Counted from the stretch's first letter, positions 21,118 through 33,651 are shown. The stretch: 64,000 nucleotides of DNA from Lepiota brunneoincarnata (GCA_023014365.1 JAEBUN010000002.1:186001-250000), one strand, 5' to 3'. A program made the numbers and translations. The notes: generated by a model not told the origin, from the letters alone.

Positions 21118-23095
21118 TGATTATGGATTATAGGAGTTGGGAACCTAGCTGTGGAGGTTGATGCAAAATACATCAAGGGTATGATCAACAACCCTGATAT
21201 TCAGCCCTTGGCAACCATCAATCAATGGATATCGGGGATTCTACTATTTGATTTTCACCTTAGGCATGTCCCTGGCAAGGAACACGGCCCTGATGGATTG
21301 TCACAACACCCCCGAGCCCCAGAAGACCCTGCTGTCATGGACAATTTTGAAGACTGGATTGATTCAGCAAATCACCCTTCAAACAACGCATGGTAATGGG
21401 CCACAGATACCACCCTGCCAGGAGGAACTGGGATGGATATGGACCTCAAACATGTTCGCTATCAAATTCATTAACGAAACAGAACTAACCTACCCTTCCC
21501 CCTATATCTCGCAATCGAATCCTATCCATCACTTTGGTGGTGTTCACCCAGTCAAAATCCTGTCGGGTGAGCACCTGGACTCCGCCACACCTCCCGAGCC
21601 CATCATTCCACAATCTGAAAAAGCAAAGCAACGCGACCATGATCTACAACAAGTCCAGATCTTCCTAAATGATCCGAAACGACCCAGTGCCATGCCAGAA
21701 GATATGCTCAAGAAACTCATTCACTTTGCTGCAGGATTTTTTGTACGGGATGCTAGGCTATGGAAAAAGGATGCCAAGCTCAAGCACAAGCTCGTGATAC
21801 CGGAGAACCAAAGATACAGGCTCATACAACAGGCTCACAATGATCTGGGCCACAAGGGTATGTTTACTGTCCGAATTCGGCTTTTAGAACGATTCTGGTG
21901 GCCCCATCTTGACCAGGACATATGCTGGTACATCCAAGCATGCCACAAGTGCCAGACAAGACTTTCCCATCATTTCTATATCCCCCCTACGGTCCCTACC
22001 CCATTCACCCTCTTCTGAAAAGCTTATATAGACACAATGTTCATGCCAAAGTCAAATGGCTACTGCTACATCGTCCATGCACGTTGCTCCCTATCCTCAT
22101 ACCCTGAGTGGCAAATGCTTCATCTCAAGAATGCCTGAACCCTTGGAACCTTTGTTTTTGAAGATATCCTCTGCAGATGGGGCGCTATCAAAGAAATAGT
22201 AACTGACAATGGCCCTATCGAAGAAATAGTAACTGACAATGGCCCCACCTTTGTACAAGCAGTCGAATTCCTTGCACAAAAATACAAGATAAATCATATC
22301 TGGATCTCACCCTACAACTCTCGAGCGAACGGTCCTGTGGAGCGTCGACATTTTGATGTCTGAGAGGCCTTGGTAAAGGCAGCTGAGGGAGATGAGAAAA
22401 GATGGACTACAGTTGCACCCTCCATTTTCTGGGCTGAACGAGTATCCATTCAAAAATCTATGGGGTACTCACCTTATTACATAGCACATGGTATCGAACC
22501 CCTCCTTCCCTTTGATCTCGCTGAAGCTACATACCTCGCACCAAATCTTACCAAGCCCCTCTCAACAGCCAATCTCCTTGCAGCCTGGGCAATTCAGCTT
22601 CAAAAAAGGCCACAGGACCTGACAAAGGTTAAGGATATGGTACTCAAGGCTCGTTTCAAGTCTATACGACAGTTCAATGAGAAGTATTCTAATTCAATTT
22701 GGAACTTCAATTTCTCACCTGGCTCTCTCGTTTTGGTCAGAAATTCACGATATGACCACAATGTGGGCAGCAAGACCAAGCCTAGGTATTACGGGCCACT
22801 CATGGTACTCAGGAAGACAACTGGAGGATCATATATTCTTGCTGAGCTTGATGGCTCAATCTCCAAGCTTTGCTTTGCAGCCTTCCAGCTTGTCCCTTAT
22901 CACCCATGCAATCTTTGCACGATACCAGTCACGAAAATCACGGATATGCCACCTGAGGCCCTCAAGGAGTACACATATGACATGGAACCCTCCCATCAAG
23001 ATGAGTTACAGCAAGTGACAGCTGACCAGGACCAATCTCCGCATATCGAAGGCTCGATCCTATCTTGGGACGTAACTCCCATCAAGCCGAATTAG
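21118..23095 (+). pseudogene. pol: RNase H end and integrase of G3
   Basis: VEVDAKYIKGMINNPDI and FDFHLRHVPGKEHGPDGLSQ close RNase H. The integrase zinc-binding motif follows: AHNDLGHKGMF ... CHKCQT near 21830-21960. The core gives YIDTMF-like (first Asp), EIVTDNGPTF (second Asp) and NGPVERRHF (Glu). An open C-terminal part runs 22370-23095, ending SWDVTPIKPN. Stops occur at 22018, after HLKNA and after RRHFDV. A 30-bp tandem duplication at 22186-22245 repeats the second-Asp motif. There is no chromodomain, unlike G2. Confidence 0.88.
22186..22245 (+). repeat. 30-bp in-frame tandem duplication in G3 integrase
   Basis: TATCAAAGAAATAGTAACTG... is repeated once with one change (CAAAG to CGAAG), doubling ten codons including VTDNGP. 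G4 has one copy. Confidence 0.92.
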
Positions 23096-23272
23096 GTGTT
23101 CAACCACCTCATTCACCACTTCCTCTCATTGCTGCCAATATCACAGTACCTGCCCACAATAACTCTTTGACGCTCTTCCCACCTCTCTTTCCCACAATTC
23201 TGGCTCCCCTCAAACACTTGCAAACCCGCCATCACTCTGACCGGGAGGTCAGTTTCTTAAGTACCCAGGAGA

Positions 23273-23986
23273 TGTAGAGGTGGGCAAGTGGCTACACCTG
23301 CAAAGGCTGCCCTATGCCACCTCTTGTAGGACTTGGAACCCAAACTTGGAACCTGAAATCCAAACTCAGATCAAGAAACTTGGAGCACCCAGCTGAACAA
23401 AGCTGTTATCATTTCGCGACATACCCCTTTCACTTGAAACCTCTTACATTCCCTACCAAATAAATTTTCACTACTTTTCTATTCCTTTCCCTGAACTTGA
23501 ACCATAGCATAAGTTTTTCTCCCTTATTTAGATCTTTCTGAGCTTCACACACCACCCCATTCACTAGTTCCCTTCAGCTTTCCTTATATCTGTTCTCATA
23601 GCCACGAAAACTTCTCATTCTTCCCCTGTTTCACCTTCACTATCCCCAGATTTGTCCTAGCATAATTATATCTGAATTTTTCGGTCTGTTTCAGTACAGA
23701 AAACATAGTCAGTAAAATATTTTGCTTGTATATAAAGTTCTGAGCTCGCTTATGAGCTCAGCAGTCAATATAGGACCCAAAAACTCCCTCTCAGTCTCAT
23801 TTTCCCTCTCTCTCTTGCTCTCTTGCAATTATTTCATCTTTCCCAGTTTTCAAAGCCCAGTGGTTGTTCTGCCAACCACACTTGCCCCTTTGTTTGTTTG
23901 TGTTAGTGCTGTTTTGATTGTGTTTTGATCATGTTTCAGTTTCGTTTCGGCACCCTTTCATGTGCTGAAGAGTCGAGTTCTCTTCA
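23273..23986 (+). repeat. 3' LTR of G3
   Basis: 714 bp, starts TGTAGAGG, ends CTCTTCA, homologous to 15818-16531. Confidence 0.95.
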
Positions 23987-24043
23987 TCATACTCTTCGCG
24001 TATACAGATCATTGTCACAAAGCCATGCCAGGGGAGTAGAAAG

Positions 24044-24544
24044 ATCTTTGGAGATCTAAAGACCGTCATCCCAAGGCCATAATGAGGAGCAGAGGTCTTC
24101 GGAGATCCAAAGACCGCTACAACTCTAAAGACAAGTGTAGGTTGTTGGGTTGTTCCAACAATTGAGTCGAAGTTACAGCGATGAGGTGTTGGCATACTCA
24201 CCGTTAGCATCACGCGATGAGAAATTTGTTGGAGGTCAGGTGATGTACCTGATCCGTCGATGCTGTGATCCGTTAGAGTCCCAAGCAACCACCACTACAG
24301 CTTCCCCCCAAGTTAGCAACCACAGGCACACGTTAGCGTAAGTCAAGAAACCACTCCTCATTTTATTTGACTAATTTCTTAATAGGTATCACCGCTTCAC
24401 CTGACACCCTAAGCTTGGAACCCTTGTCTGAGGATCTCCTCAGACGTGCGGTTCAAGTCAACACCAGAGCTTTCGTCTGAGGATCTCCCTGGACAAAGAG
24501 TTTGAAATATTTCTACCAGCGTTTGTCTGAGGATCTCCTTGGAC
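24044..24544. repeat. Cluster of five palindromic motifs upstream of the CACTA-borne gene
   Basis: Sites lie at 24044-24063, 24095-24114, 24426-24445, 24475-24494 and 24525-24544. The best copy is GTCTGAGGATCTCCTCAGAC, two 9-bp arms around TC. The first two copies are the reverse-complement form with different middle bases (GTCTTCGGAGATCCAAAGAC). They could be binding sites for a dimeric protein or hairpins in RNA. Confidence 0.8.
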
Positions 24545-24587
24545 ATTGTCTGGCAGGATATCCATCATGTCAGGATGAGTCACCATC

Positions 24588-27318
24588 GTGAATGGTGACA
24601 CCTTCTATTCACCCAACAGCCAGTGCAACCTCACACTGGTGGAGGATGATACATATGATGGCTTTCGTACATTTGTGCTAGGTACCTCGACAGCTGACAA
24701 TTTCCAGCAACCACGATGGTGGACTGCACAAACAGAGTGGTTGAGCTGCATCCCCACCATGCCAATGGCTTACAGCAGTGTATTGGTAGAGTCGCTGGCT
24801 CATATCCCACAGAAATTTACCCACACAAACCCAGATGGATTCAGCTTGCCAGAATGGGTTGTTTCGCAGTGGCTAGCGATCAAGAAGAGTCTGGATGAGG
24901 TCATAGGAATTCTGAAGGCCAAGAACGGCCTGAGTTTTGTTTGTCCATTTGCCCCTTCTAGTTTTGGGTATCACAAAAAACATGGCACGGAATCGCGTGC
25001 ACAGCATCTCGCTACCAAAGCACGTGACTGGTTTAGTATTTGGCTAGGTTTACTTTACTGGCAAATCCACAAGATCATTGACCCTGGCTATCATGAGGAA
25101 TCACACCTGCAAAATGGGTTGTTCAGGTCGCAATGGCATGCAAGTTCAATCAGGCGCTGCTCAATAGCCTCCAGATGGCACCTCTGTTGCAGAGATACTG
25201 GGATATAAACCAAGCAGGCATGATTCTCCATCTCCCGCCCCAGCCATCGTAGCCAAGTCCTGCATATTTCATGAATATCGGTGTCCCTGTATAGTACCGT
25301 TGGAGTCTTACAACGGATCCCTCATATCCTGCACCAAGTGCCCATGAACTTCAGCTGGCAACCACTTGGATTGCAAGACCACCTCACTTCCCTGCTACTG
25401 ACCACCAGCCACTCGTCGCATTTTCTGATGTACCCCATGAACGGCCACTCCCATCTTCCGATGTTGACACCGGTGATGAGTTTATGCCATGGGAATCAGA
25501 CTCTTTCCAACCACAACCACCAGATGACGATTACAATATGGAAATCAATGAGCCCACAGATAGAAGCTTACTGGATGCTTGTGTGTACCTCTCCAAGGGA
25601 GGAACGGTGAGAATGGAGTGCACCAAGTCCGGGAGAAATATTTGGGAACCATTCTTCCAAGAATGTGCGGCCGCTGTTGCTAAGCATAAAGAAAGAGGAA
25701 CTCCACTAGATCGTCAAAAATGGGAGAACCGAGAGAGGAACCCACCCACTACTAGTGCACCTGTCTTTGTCTGGGATTGGGATTTTGATGATCCCACCAA
25801 GTTTACACAACAACTTGTGAGGAGAGATGAACGAGAGAGTACGCTTGTGGAATACAGCCCAGAGCAGAAACAATATGACACTGTTTTCAATGAGTGGCAC
25901 TGTTGCACAGAGTGGGGGAAGGATAAGGAGGATAGTGATGACAAAGACATGCATGAAATCCAGGAGATTGCTGTGGGCCCAGTTGAGATGCTTTGGAGGG
26001 GGGGAGACCAAAGTCAGGCTCCTGTGAGCACAGCCAAAATTCCTTGGGGGGAGGTGCTGGAAGTTGAGCAGTCTATGCAACTTGCTCCTGTATCAACACA
26101 TCTGGCAGACAGTGACCAATTTGTAGCTGACAATTTGCGGTGTGCGACTTTGGAGATCCTTTATACCCAGTTTGGCTTCACAGTCCCTGCAGACCTGAGT
26201 GAGAACGATGCTGTGGTTGGACCTGTGAATGGGAGGAGCTTGATTCACACTTTGGGGATTACATGGACACCTTTGGAGAGTCTGTTTTTCCCCACACCAT
26301 TGGGTCAAAGATGTTTAAAGTTTCTTGCCTGTTTTTCTGAGAAGCTTCCCCCACAGCCACGTATCCAAGAGTGGGACTTAGCTGACCCCAATCCTCACAC
26401 CTTGATAAACTCGCGCCGGTTGAAATTCATTCGAGTTGTAGCCAACTCAACTGATCAGATGTACATGTTTGATTTTGGATCGGAGTCCACTGTGCCCTGG
26501 AAACTTGCGGTGTATACTGCAACAGCTGCTCTTTCCATTTGCAGGATGGCAAGCGACATTAAGGAGAAAGACATGGTGCTGGAGTTGGTAATGGCTGGGA
26601 CACGTTTCCGCACACTTCAATCTGCCACTTCCCTCAGGGCCCTTCCCACAGGGGTGCTGCCTCGACCAGTATCAGTCCCGCTTTGTCTGCTAGACCACAA
26701 GTTCACTAAGACAGACTATGAATTCTACCGTCAGCAGTGTCAGATCATTCTGAAGCAGTATCGTGGTCGAGCAGCATTGTTGCGTGGGGGCTTCATTTGT
26801 CACATTGCCCTTGACACCATTGGTATACAGGATACCCTATCTGGCCCATCAGGCAAATATCATGATGGTTCGCCCATGTATTCTGTTATGGATGCGGTAG
26901 GGAATGAGTTTTTTGATGATGAATTAAGCCAGGATGAGTTAGATGTAATCTGTGGGTTATATGTCTCATACACAGGTCTGAGTTCTTATTCCATTCATAT
27001 TTAATGTGCCACTGACTGTGATCTTCAGGTCGAGGTGAGGACAAAAGAAAAGTGTCATGGTTTCCCTTGACACACCTTTACGAGGGATCAGGTGAAGATT
27101 TGGGACATTGGTCTGACTGGATGGACGATCTCTACAACAGACAAGTGGCCTGTGTGACAGGAGCCTGTGAGGATGAGAAGATGGGATTTCCTTGGACCCC
27201 ATCAATTTGGTGCCAGCGGCTGAGAGGTGCCCCTGAAGGACGAAGAGCAATGAAAGTCCTTGAAGAACGATCCAGGGAATTTATCAACAAGTTCAGTCCC
27301 TCTAGTGCCCATCAGTAG
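24588..27318 (+). CDS. CACTA-associated conserved hypothetical protein (multi-exon, partly decayed)
   Basis: An N-terminal frame (24588-25208) encodes MNGDTFYSPNSQCNLTLVED and later RWWTAQTEWLSCIPTMPMAY. The main frame runs to 27004 (506 codons from an ATG at 25484). It is open upstream to at least about 25320 (FSDVPHERPLPSSDVDTGDE). A CTGAC branch site and CTTCAG acceptor near 27028 lead to a last exon (GRGEDKRKVSWFPLTHLYEG, SGEDLGHWSDWMDDLYNRQ, WCQRLRGAPEGRRA) ending at 27318. This last block resembles large hypothetical proteins that recur beside transposons in mushroom genomes. No catalytic domain is recognised. The exact introns between 25208 and 25484 are unresolved. Confidence 0.55.
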
Positions 27319-27793
27319 ATTCATCTTTTTTTTTTTGCTGGAATAGTGTCATGTAAATACTGAAGTAGCTGGAATCATGAGTCAATATATATGTTTAATC
27401 TCCACCAGGCAAGTTGAATGAGTGTCTCGAATAGTCAGTGATGTTACACACACACCGAAGCCAATGGCCTGACCTATACACCCATAAAGCTGTTCCTCCT
27501 AGTTCTATGGTCACCCCCTGTCCCATCATCTATGGATCAGGGACATCGCATCTCTTGTTCCATTTACTCAGGACGAGGATGGTTAGAGGGCGTGGGAAAA
27601 AAGGGTCAGGTGACCATAATCAATCAGCCCATTTCCTTCACGCGTTGCTTTCCACTGTCATCTCTGTTGTGCTTAACCGCCTGGAACCTGTTTAATGGAC
27701 GAGGTGAGTATTACGAAGGTCAAACTCTCATATACTGACACTCAGCACAGATGTTACTCCGTCATAGAAGCTAGATGCCAATCTGTGACTACC

Positions 27794-27874
27794 ATCTGAG
27801 GATCTCCTCAGATGTAAGCACAGAGGCTTGTTACTGTGACACCTCTTGGGTACTGTCTGAGGATCTCCTCGGAC
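27794..27874. repeat. Two further palindromic motifs between the two CACTA genes
   Basis: ATCTGAGGATCTCCTCAGAT (27794-27813) and GTCTGAGGATCTCCTCGGAC (27855-27874). The first differs from the consensus at both outer bases in a pair-preserving way. Confidence 0.8.
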
Positions 27875-28139
27875 GCTAACTGAGAGCTCTCAAACTTACT
27901 GTGTGCAATCATTGTGTACAGTGATGCGTACTACTCTCTGGATTGGTGGATGTTAGGCCAGACATCCTACCTTCACATACCAATTCCTTATCCACACTCT
28001 CCCATTCTGTAGAAGTGCTCCTTGCAATGAGTAATATATGCTTGTTAAAATGTCTCACGCATCCCTGTATGAGTTATTCCGCATCGGCAGAGAAAGTCCA
28101 CTGGGCTGTGCTATTGTGCTTTTTGTCTCTCTACTCTGA

Positions 28140-31100
28140 CCATGTCTGTCCTCTGCACCTGTGGTTGCGGCCTGCTTGTAACACATGCTATGAAATGAAA
28201 CCATTTGAATGGCCATGGAAAGACATCACTCAGAGCAAGTGTCCTGGCAGAGCAAGAACGGCTGGGACATACTTCCTTCCCCCCCCAATCTCCAACATTC
28301 CCAAATTCCACCTCAGGACCACTGGAAGAGAGACTCCAAAAAGCGGTTGCAATCCATTTCTGACCAGGATGGCAGCCGCAAGCAGATTAAGGCAGTCCAA
28401 CCCGAGGTGTACCAACCTCCTGAGAAATTTCCTACCTCTCAAGCCAATATGGACCTCACAGAACCCCTCCCTGCACTAGAACAAAATCATGACAATAACT
28501 TCCCTGATATATTGCCATCTACGCACCAGTCAGACAGGTTTGTGGATAGAATCAGGCACGTGATGGAGCAGCGATGGGGAAATGGCCACCTGTGAGATGA
28601 CGGTTCTGGGCCTGCCTATAGGAATGATACTGATAGTGAAGACAAGGGATTTGGTGGTGCTGCCGGAGCTGAGCCTGAAGCTTCCCAGCCTGAGGCCTGC
28701 GAGAGCAATGAAGCCTGCGAGAGTGATGAAACCTGTGAGAACGATGAAGACAGCAAGGTTGACAAAGATGATGGTTTGTTTGCGGGGTCTGAGGTAGCTG
28801 GCATTTCCTCTTGGGACATGCTTGGTGAAAAATTCGAGCATGAAGCAGTGTCCACATCCACAGGTTTGTCCTTGCTTCATGAATCACCTGCCTCACTAAC
28901 AATACTTCAGATGCGAATGCTTTGGGGGATTTGGACCTTAATCTGCTTTGTAGCTATATGCTCAAGGTGGAGGACCACATAACTGAGCGCACCTTTAGTC
29001 GACTCCGTAAAGCTTTTCCAGGCAGCAATCAGGTCAGCCTGAAAATGACCAAGAAGTGCATTCGATCCCTGTCTGGATTTCAGCCCATACGATACAGCTG
29101 TTGTATAAACAGCTGTGTTTGCTTTGTCGGGCCATATGAAGACCTCACTGAATGCCCCAACTGCAAGGAATTGTGATACACAACTAATGGAAAGCCACAC
29201 AAGACATTCGGGTACCTTCCCCTCATCCCTCACCTACGAGCTATGTCAGCAAACCCCACACATGCGAAAAAGATGCGTTATCGGGGTGAACACATTCACA
29301 AGTCCGGCATCATTAAGGACATATTCAATGGTTCCCATTATCAGTCCTTGCTCAATACTCTCATCCCTGACACAAGTCATCCCATGTTCTTTTTCTCCAA
29401 TGAGCATGACATTGCCCTCATTCTTTCAATGGACAGCTTCGCTCCATTCAAACAGTGTGATAAGACATGCTGGCCCATCCTCCTCATCAATTACAATCTA
29501 CCCCCCGAAATACATTTTCAGAGACATTACCACATTCACGTTGGTACAGTCCCAGGTCCGAAAAAGCCTTGGGATTGGGATTTGTTCTGCTGGCCACTTG
29601 CTCAAGAACTCATTCAGCTTGAAATAGGCATCAAAGCTTTTGACACCATCAGTCAATCATTATTCTCGCTTCATGCCTATCTCATTATAGCATTTGGTGA
29701 CATTCCGGCCATGGCTCTGATCACATGCATGAAAGGGCAGAATGGTATTAGTCCATGCCGTATCTGCAACATCAAAGGGATATGCTCACACTCTCGCACT
29801 TACTATGTCCCTCTTCAACGAGATAAGCTTCCCAAAGCAAATCCCCTTCAATACAACCCGTCCGACCTCCCCATTCACACTCACAAGGAGTTTTTAGAGC
29901 AAGCCCGTGCTGTGGAAATGGCCCCCAGTAACACCATACATGAGGAACTCGCCAAACGATATGGCATCAAAGGGATACTGATCCTCAGTACCATATCCTT
30001 GCTCTCATTCCCATCTTCATTCCCATTCGACTTCATGCACCTCATTTGGGAAAATCTGATCCCTAACCTCATTCTGTTCTGGACTTGCGAGTTCAAGGAC
30101 CTAGATCACCAGGGCAAAGGCTATGCTATTGCAATGCAAATCTGGAATGAAATCGGTGCAGCTACAGCAGCATGTGGCGCAACAATTCCGGCAGCTTTTG
30201 GAGCTTCAGTACCCAACATTGCAACTAAATGGTCACAAATGACTGCCGAGATGTATGCCATTTGGACACTTTATATTGCTCCAGTTGTGCTTCATGGCAG
30301 GTTCACAAATGTGAAGTACTATGACCACTTCATGCAGCTTGTCGAACTTTTGAAGCTCTGCTTGTTGTTTGAGCTCATGGAAGAGAACTTGAAACAGATT
30401 GATGAGGGTTTCAAGTCTTGGGTTCAGATGTATGAAAAGTGAGTATCTGCCTTCTACATTGTGCTCTTATACTTAAATCAATGTAGGCTATACTATCAAA
30501 ATGACCCTGTTCGACTCTCTGCTTGTCCTCTGACCCTCCATGCCATTCTTCATATTGCATGGGGTATCCAGGTGGCAGGTCCTGTCTGGACATATTGGGC
30601 ATTTCCTATGGAGCGTCATTGTAACACTCTGCTTCCATCAATCAGAAGTAGATGCTACCCTTACGAATCCATCAACACCTTTGTTGCGGCAACTGCACAA
30701 CTAGATCAGATACATTTATTATATGATCTTTATGAAGTGCTATCTTTGGATCCTGACAAGAAGAAAGCGGACCAAATTGTTCATGATTTATGTATGTTCA
30801 ACCTGTCATCTTGTCGTTGTCGCTTAATCACTTGCTTGCAAACAGACCCCCTCTACATGTTTTCCACCCCATGATGGTGTGAGGCCCTACCCCCACCCAT
30901 ATATAACAAAGTTCTAGCTTCTTTAGCAACACGCTTTGATGTCACAAAGCAAGCTATTCAATCTGTCATAAAACAAGATCAGCCCGTCGTCCAGTATGGC
31001 AGAGTAACTCGTCTTGAAGGAGGTGATCTCATGATTGCCCGTGACTTAGTTGGGAAGAGAGAGGACAGTCGGGATGCATCCTTTGTGCAAGTTGAGTGCT

Positions 31101-31479
31101 ATGCCCCTTCCTGCATGTGGTATCTGAATGTTCTTCATTCCAGTATACTCAACTTGTGGATCGGCATGCTCACTGAAAGAGAAGAACACCAGAATTCAGG
31201 CCATGTGATTTCTTTGGCCATCTAAAGTGTATCCTAGTTCTGGAACTCCCGTCCACACCACAACTCGACTTAGCCATGCCAACGACCATTATTCTGGCAC
31301 TTATTTGTGGTGTCAAGGCAACACAGAAGAGTGGCATTTATTATTACAGTAATAAGGATTGTGGTGTTGATGAAGTTGTCGATCTAAGTACAGTGCAGTG
31401 TGTTGTTGGAAGGATATTAGACAGGGGTGTGTGGGCCATTGTAGATCAAAGCCCTGATATGGAGATCCAGGTGGATTAA
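28140..31479 (+). pseudogene. TNP2-type CACTA transposase (multi-exon, with stops)
   Basis: The transposase cuts and pastes CACTA elements. An acidic N-terminal stretch (about 28600-28860) leads to ITERTFSRLRKAFPG, FQPIRYSCCINSCVCFVGPY and DLTECPNCKE, a Cys-rich motif. A TGA at 29174 sits where Arg is expected. The core frame (29243-30442) has AKKMRYRGEHIH, DIALILSMDSFAPFKQ, ILLINYNLPPEIHFQ, GPKKPWDWDLFCWPLAQELI, FGDIPAMALITCMKGQNGIS and PCRICNIKG, typical of the transposase_21/tnp2 family. An intron (about 30439-30484) leads to YYQNDPVRLSACPLTLHAIL and FPMERHCNTLLPSIRSR. C-terminal blocks continue to 31479. At least two stops make this copy inactive unless they are read through or spliced out. 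Confidence 0.85.
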
Positions 31480-31689
31480 GGCTCCAATCATGTTGATTTG
31501 CAAACCATTCAAGTCCACCATTACAGGCCAGTAGCTACGTACTTGGTGTCTCTCAGATATCTTGGATGAGTAATTCGAGTGGACAATTCATGCAGCCGCC
31601 GCCTTGGCCTTGATCTCATCTGAGGTGATGAAGGTGATAGGAGAGAGGAAACTGAGTGCATTAGCAGTGTCGTCAGTCCTGTGAAGGTG

Positions 31690-32080
31690 CTTCTTCCACA
31701 GTCCTCTCTGAGTTACAGGAACAGCTCACTTCCATCGAATCTGCAAGGGCAGTTGATGCCGCCCATCTGGCCATGGATATGGAGGCAGAGCAGGCCAAAG
31801 CTGCAGAGCTGCAGGCCAACCATGTCGCCCTTTCTCGCGACCTTGCTACTGCACAATCGCAAGAACTTAATCAACGCTAAGAGCTTGTTAACACCTCTGA
31901 CAAGATCAAGAACCTCAAAAAGTGGCATGCTTGTGAAATTATGGACATTGAAATGGACCTCAAGAAGCAAGAACAAGAACTACATGATGCCAACAAAGAT
32001 CTATGATTATGCAAAAGCGACCTTGATTGTGAACGTGGAAATGTCTCCACCCTTAAAGCCATCCTATTGCAACAGTTGAC
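31690..32080 (+). pseudogene. Coiled-coil remnant downstream of the transposase
   Basis: A frame gives SELQEQLTSIESARAVDAAH, AMDMEAEQAKAAELQANHVA and LSRDLATAQSQELNQR, with stops. The heptad-like Leu/Ala/Glu pattern suggests a coiled coil. It is broken by stops and not attributable to a known family. Confidence 0.45.
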
Positions 32081-33226
32081 CGCTCATATTACCCTCACTA
32101 CACAAGTCCAGGTGCTACAAACCAAAAACATTCTGTGATGAGGTGAGTGCGTTATGACCAGCATACAGCAAAAGTCACTATTTGCAGAGAAACAGGCAAC
32201 AAAGGCACCTATACGGTGAAGACCCGGTTGATGAGTTGTTTGATTCAACTGAAATTGCTTGTAGATCATCCAAACAATGCCAAAAATACATCAAGATATA
32301 ATGATACAATTTTATAGATTGCCCCGACAGTTCACCAGTCATAACATGCCACCTCGTCCAGACTCTTTCCCCCGACCCTCCATCTTCGTCCATTTGCGAA
32401 AAGCTGCGCCCCTGGCGACACGCCATTGTGTCCATAAAGATGGAATGTCGCGATGGCATGCTCGTTGTCGAACGCCCGCACTGTCCAGTGGCAGCAGCTA
32501 TCGGTATCCAAGCTATGTTTTTCACCCCTAAACCTCCCTCTTTCGTCAGCTATCTAATTTATTTCATCAAATACTCACATCAGGACCCAATCCACATTCC
32601 TATCTCCAAGAACTTGTGAAAGTTCGTCCCTGAAGTCCACTGCCACCCTTTCCAGTGCCCGTCTCACTTGTTTCCTCTCCCCTCCACTCGGGTTCACCTT
32701 TGCACGTGGATTGCATGAATAAATATAATAATACATGTGGTTGGGAGCTGTGATAGCGACTGAGGGTGGGTGTAATGATGGCAGTTGAGGGCGGGTGTGA
32801 TGATGGTGGCTGAGGGTGGGTGTGATGATGGCGGTTGAGGGCAGGTGTGGTGATGGATGCAACGTTGATGCAAACACGTGCAACAGTGACGAGGTTGCAC
32901 TTTATTTTTCCTCACTCCATCCTAACTTGAAACTTGAGAACGATTATAATTTGGATATAAAGGTACAGCTCCAGTTTTTTTTTTACAACACGTCCGCACC
33001 TCGTTCATCAAACACTCCACTCCATTGTCAGGGTTGGTATTCATTGACAAATAATGACGACAACGACGACTATGGGCTGTGGCCAAACAGATGCCCAAAT
33101 ACTGCTAATATTTTGTCTAACCCACCAGCTTGCCAAACAGGATGAGTGCTATAAGTAGATCCTTCTCTCCTGCTGACGACATAAAACCTCCAGTATCATA
33201 TTCCAATACTTAATATCCATGTTTAC
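32081..33226. other. CACTA right internal region, minisatellite and no clear gene
   Basis: Contains a 25-bp minisatellite (about 32750-32860, four copies of GTGATGATGGNGGNTGAGGG plus GNGGGT). The only open frames are short and unrecognised, such as VERPHCPVAAAIGIQAM near 32470. Confidence 0.6.
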
Positions 33227-33522
33227 CAATGAAAAGCGATCTTACTAAAACTGTTGCACTTTCCTAAGGCCTGAAAAACAATAATATGTATGGTATACCC
33301 TATTCCCCCCCTTTGAGGTGTTTTTACCACTCCTCTGGACCACCATATATTACATCGTTATACCCATGACATTATCTGGCGTAAATATCGAGACTTACCG
33401 TTGAAAATGACCTTACCAAAAACATCATTTTTTCCTACATCTTGAGAAACAACACTATCTGTAACTATTTACACACTTCACTCTTTAACGTCGTATTTTA
33501 CAACCCCTAGGGTCTCACAGTG
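33227..33522 (-). repeat. CACTA right subterminal repeats and terminal inverted repeat
   Basis: Two diverged direct copies of about 70 bp (33227-33297 and 33398-33466) share TGAAAA..GA(C/T)CTTAC(C/T)(A)AAA and GA(A/G)AAACAA..(C)TAT(C/G)T. The last 13 bases before 33522 are GGGTCTCACAGTG, the inverse of the left end. Confidence 0.75.
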
Positions 33523-33525
33523 GGA

Positions 33526-33651
33526 GGGGAGGGCATTGTGCCACTGGGAGCAACAATGGCTTGGAATTAAGTCGTGTTGGGATCTGATGAGACAATGGTG
33601 AGGAGGAAGTGTGCAACAAGCTGTGTGTGTAGGCGTGTTTTCTCCCTCACA
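33526..33651 (-). repeat. G4 left LTR, inner piece
   Basis: Continues the LTR after the CACTA element (GGGGAGGGCATTGTGCC to CTCCCTCACA). It keeps the uninterrupted sequence GGTGAGGAGGAAGTGTGC that is split by S1 in the right LTR. Confidence 0.92.

Larger units (their letters stand above)
15818..23986 (+). mobile_element. G3: Ty3/gypsy retrotransposon nested in the CACTA element
   Basis: Full-length element with 714-bp LTRs, a PBS, gag, protease, RT/RNase H and integrase in plus orientation. It is flanked by TCAT (15814-15817 and 23987-23990); an extra A on both sides makes ATCAT possible. It belongs to the same family as G4 but is younger, since its LTRs are nearly identical. It carries S2 between protease and RT. 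Multiple stops make it non-autonomous now. Confidence 0.93.
11670..33522 (+). mobile_element. CACTA (CMC) DNA transposon carrying nested G3
   Basis: The termini are CACTGTGAGACCC at left and its reverse complement at right, flanked by 3-bp TSD GGA (11667-11669 and 33523-33525). The right LTR of G4 near 48456 preserves the unoccupied sequence CTAAGGAGGGGAGGG, proving the insertion point. It encodes a TNP2-type transposase at 28.1-31.5 kb, a second conserved gene at 24.6-27.3 kb and a third gene at 12.1-13.3 kb. Minus G3, the element is about 13.7 kb. Confidence 0.93.

Noticed and set aside
24426..24544. Palindromic cluster as a CRISPR array
   Set aside because: Spacing is irregular (49-50 bp then over 3 kb), repeats are 20 bp with internal variation, and the genome is eukaryotic.
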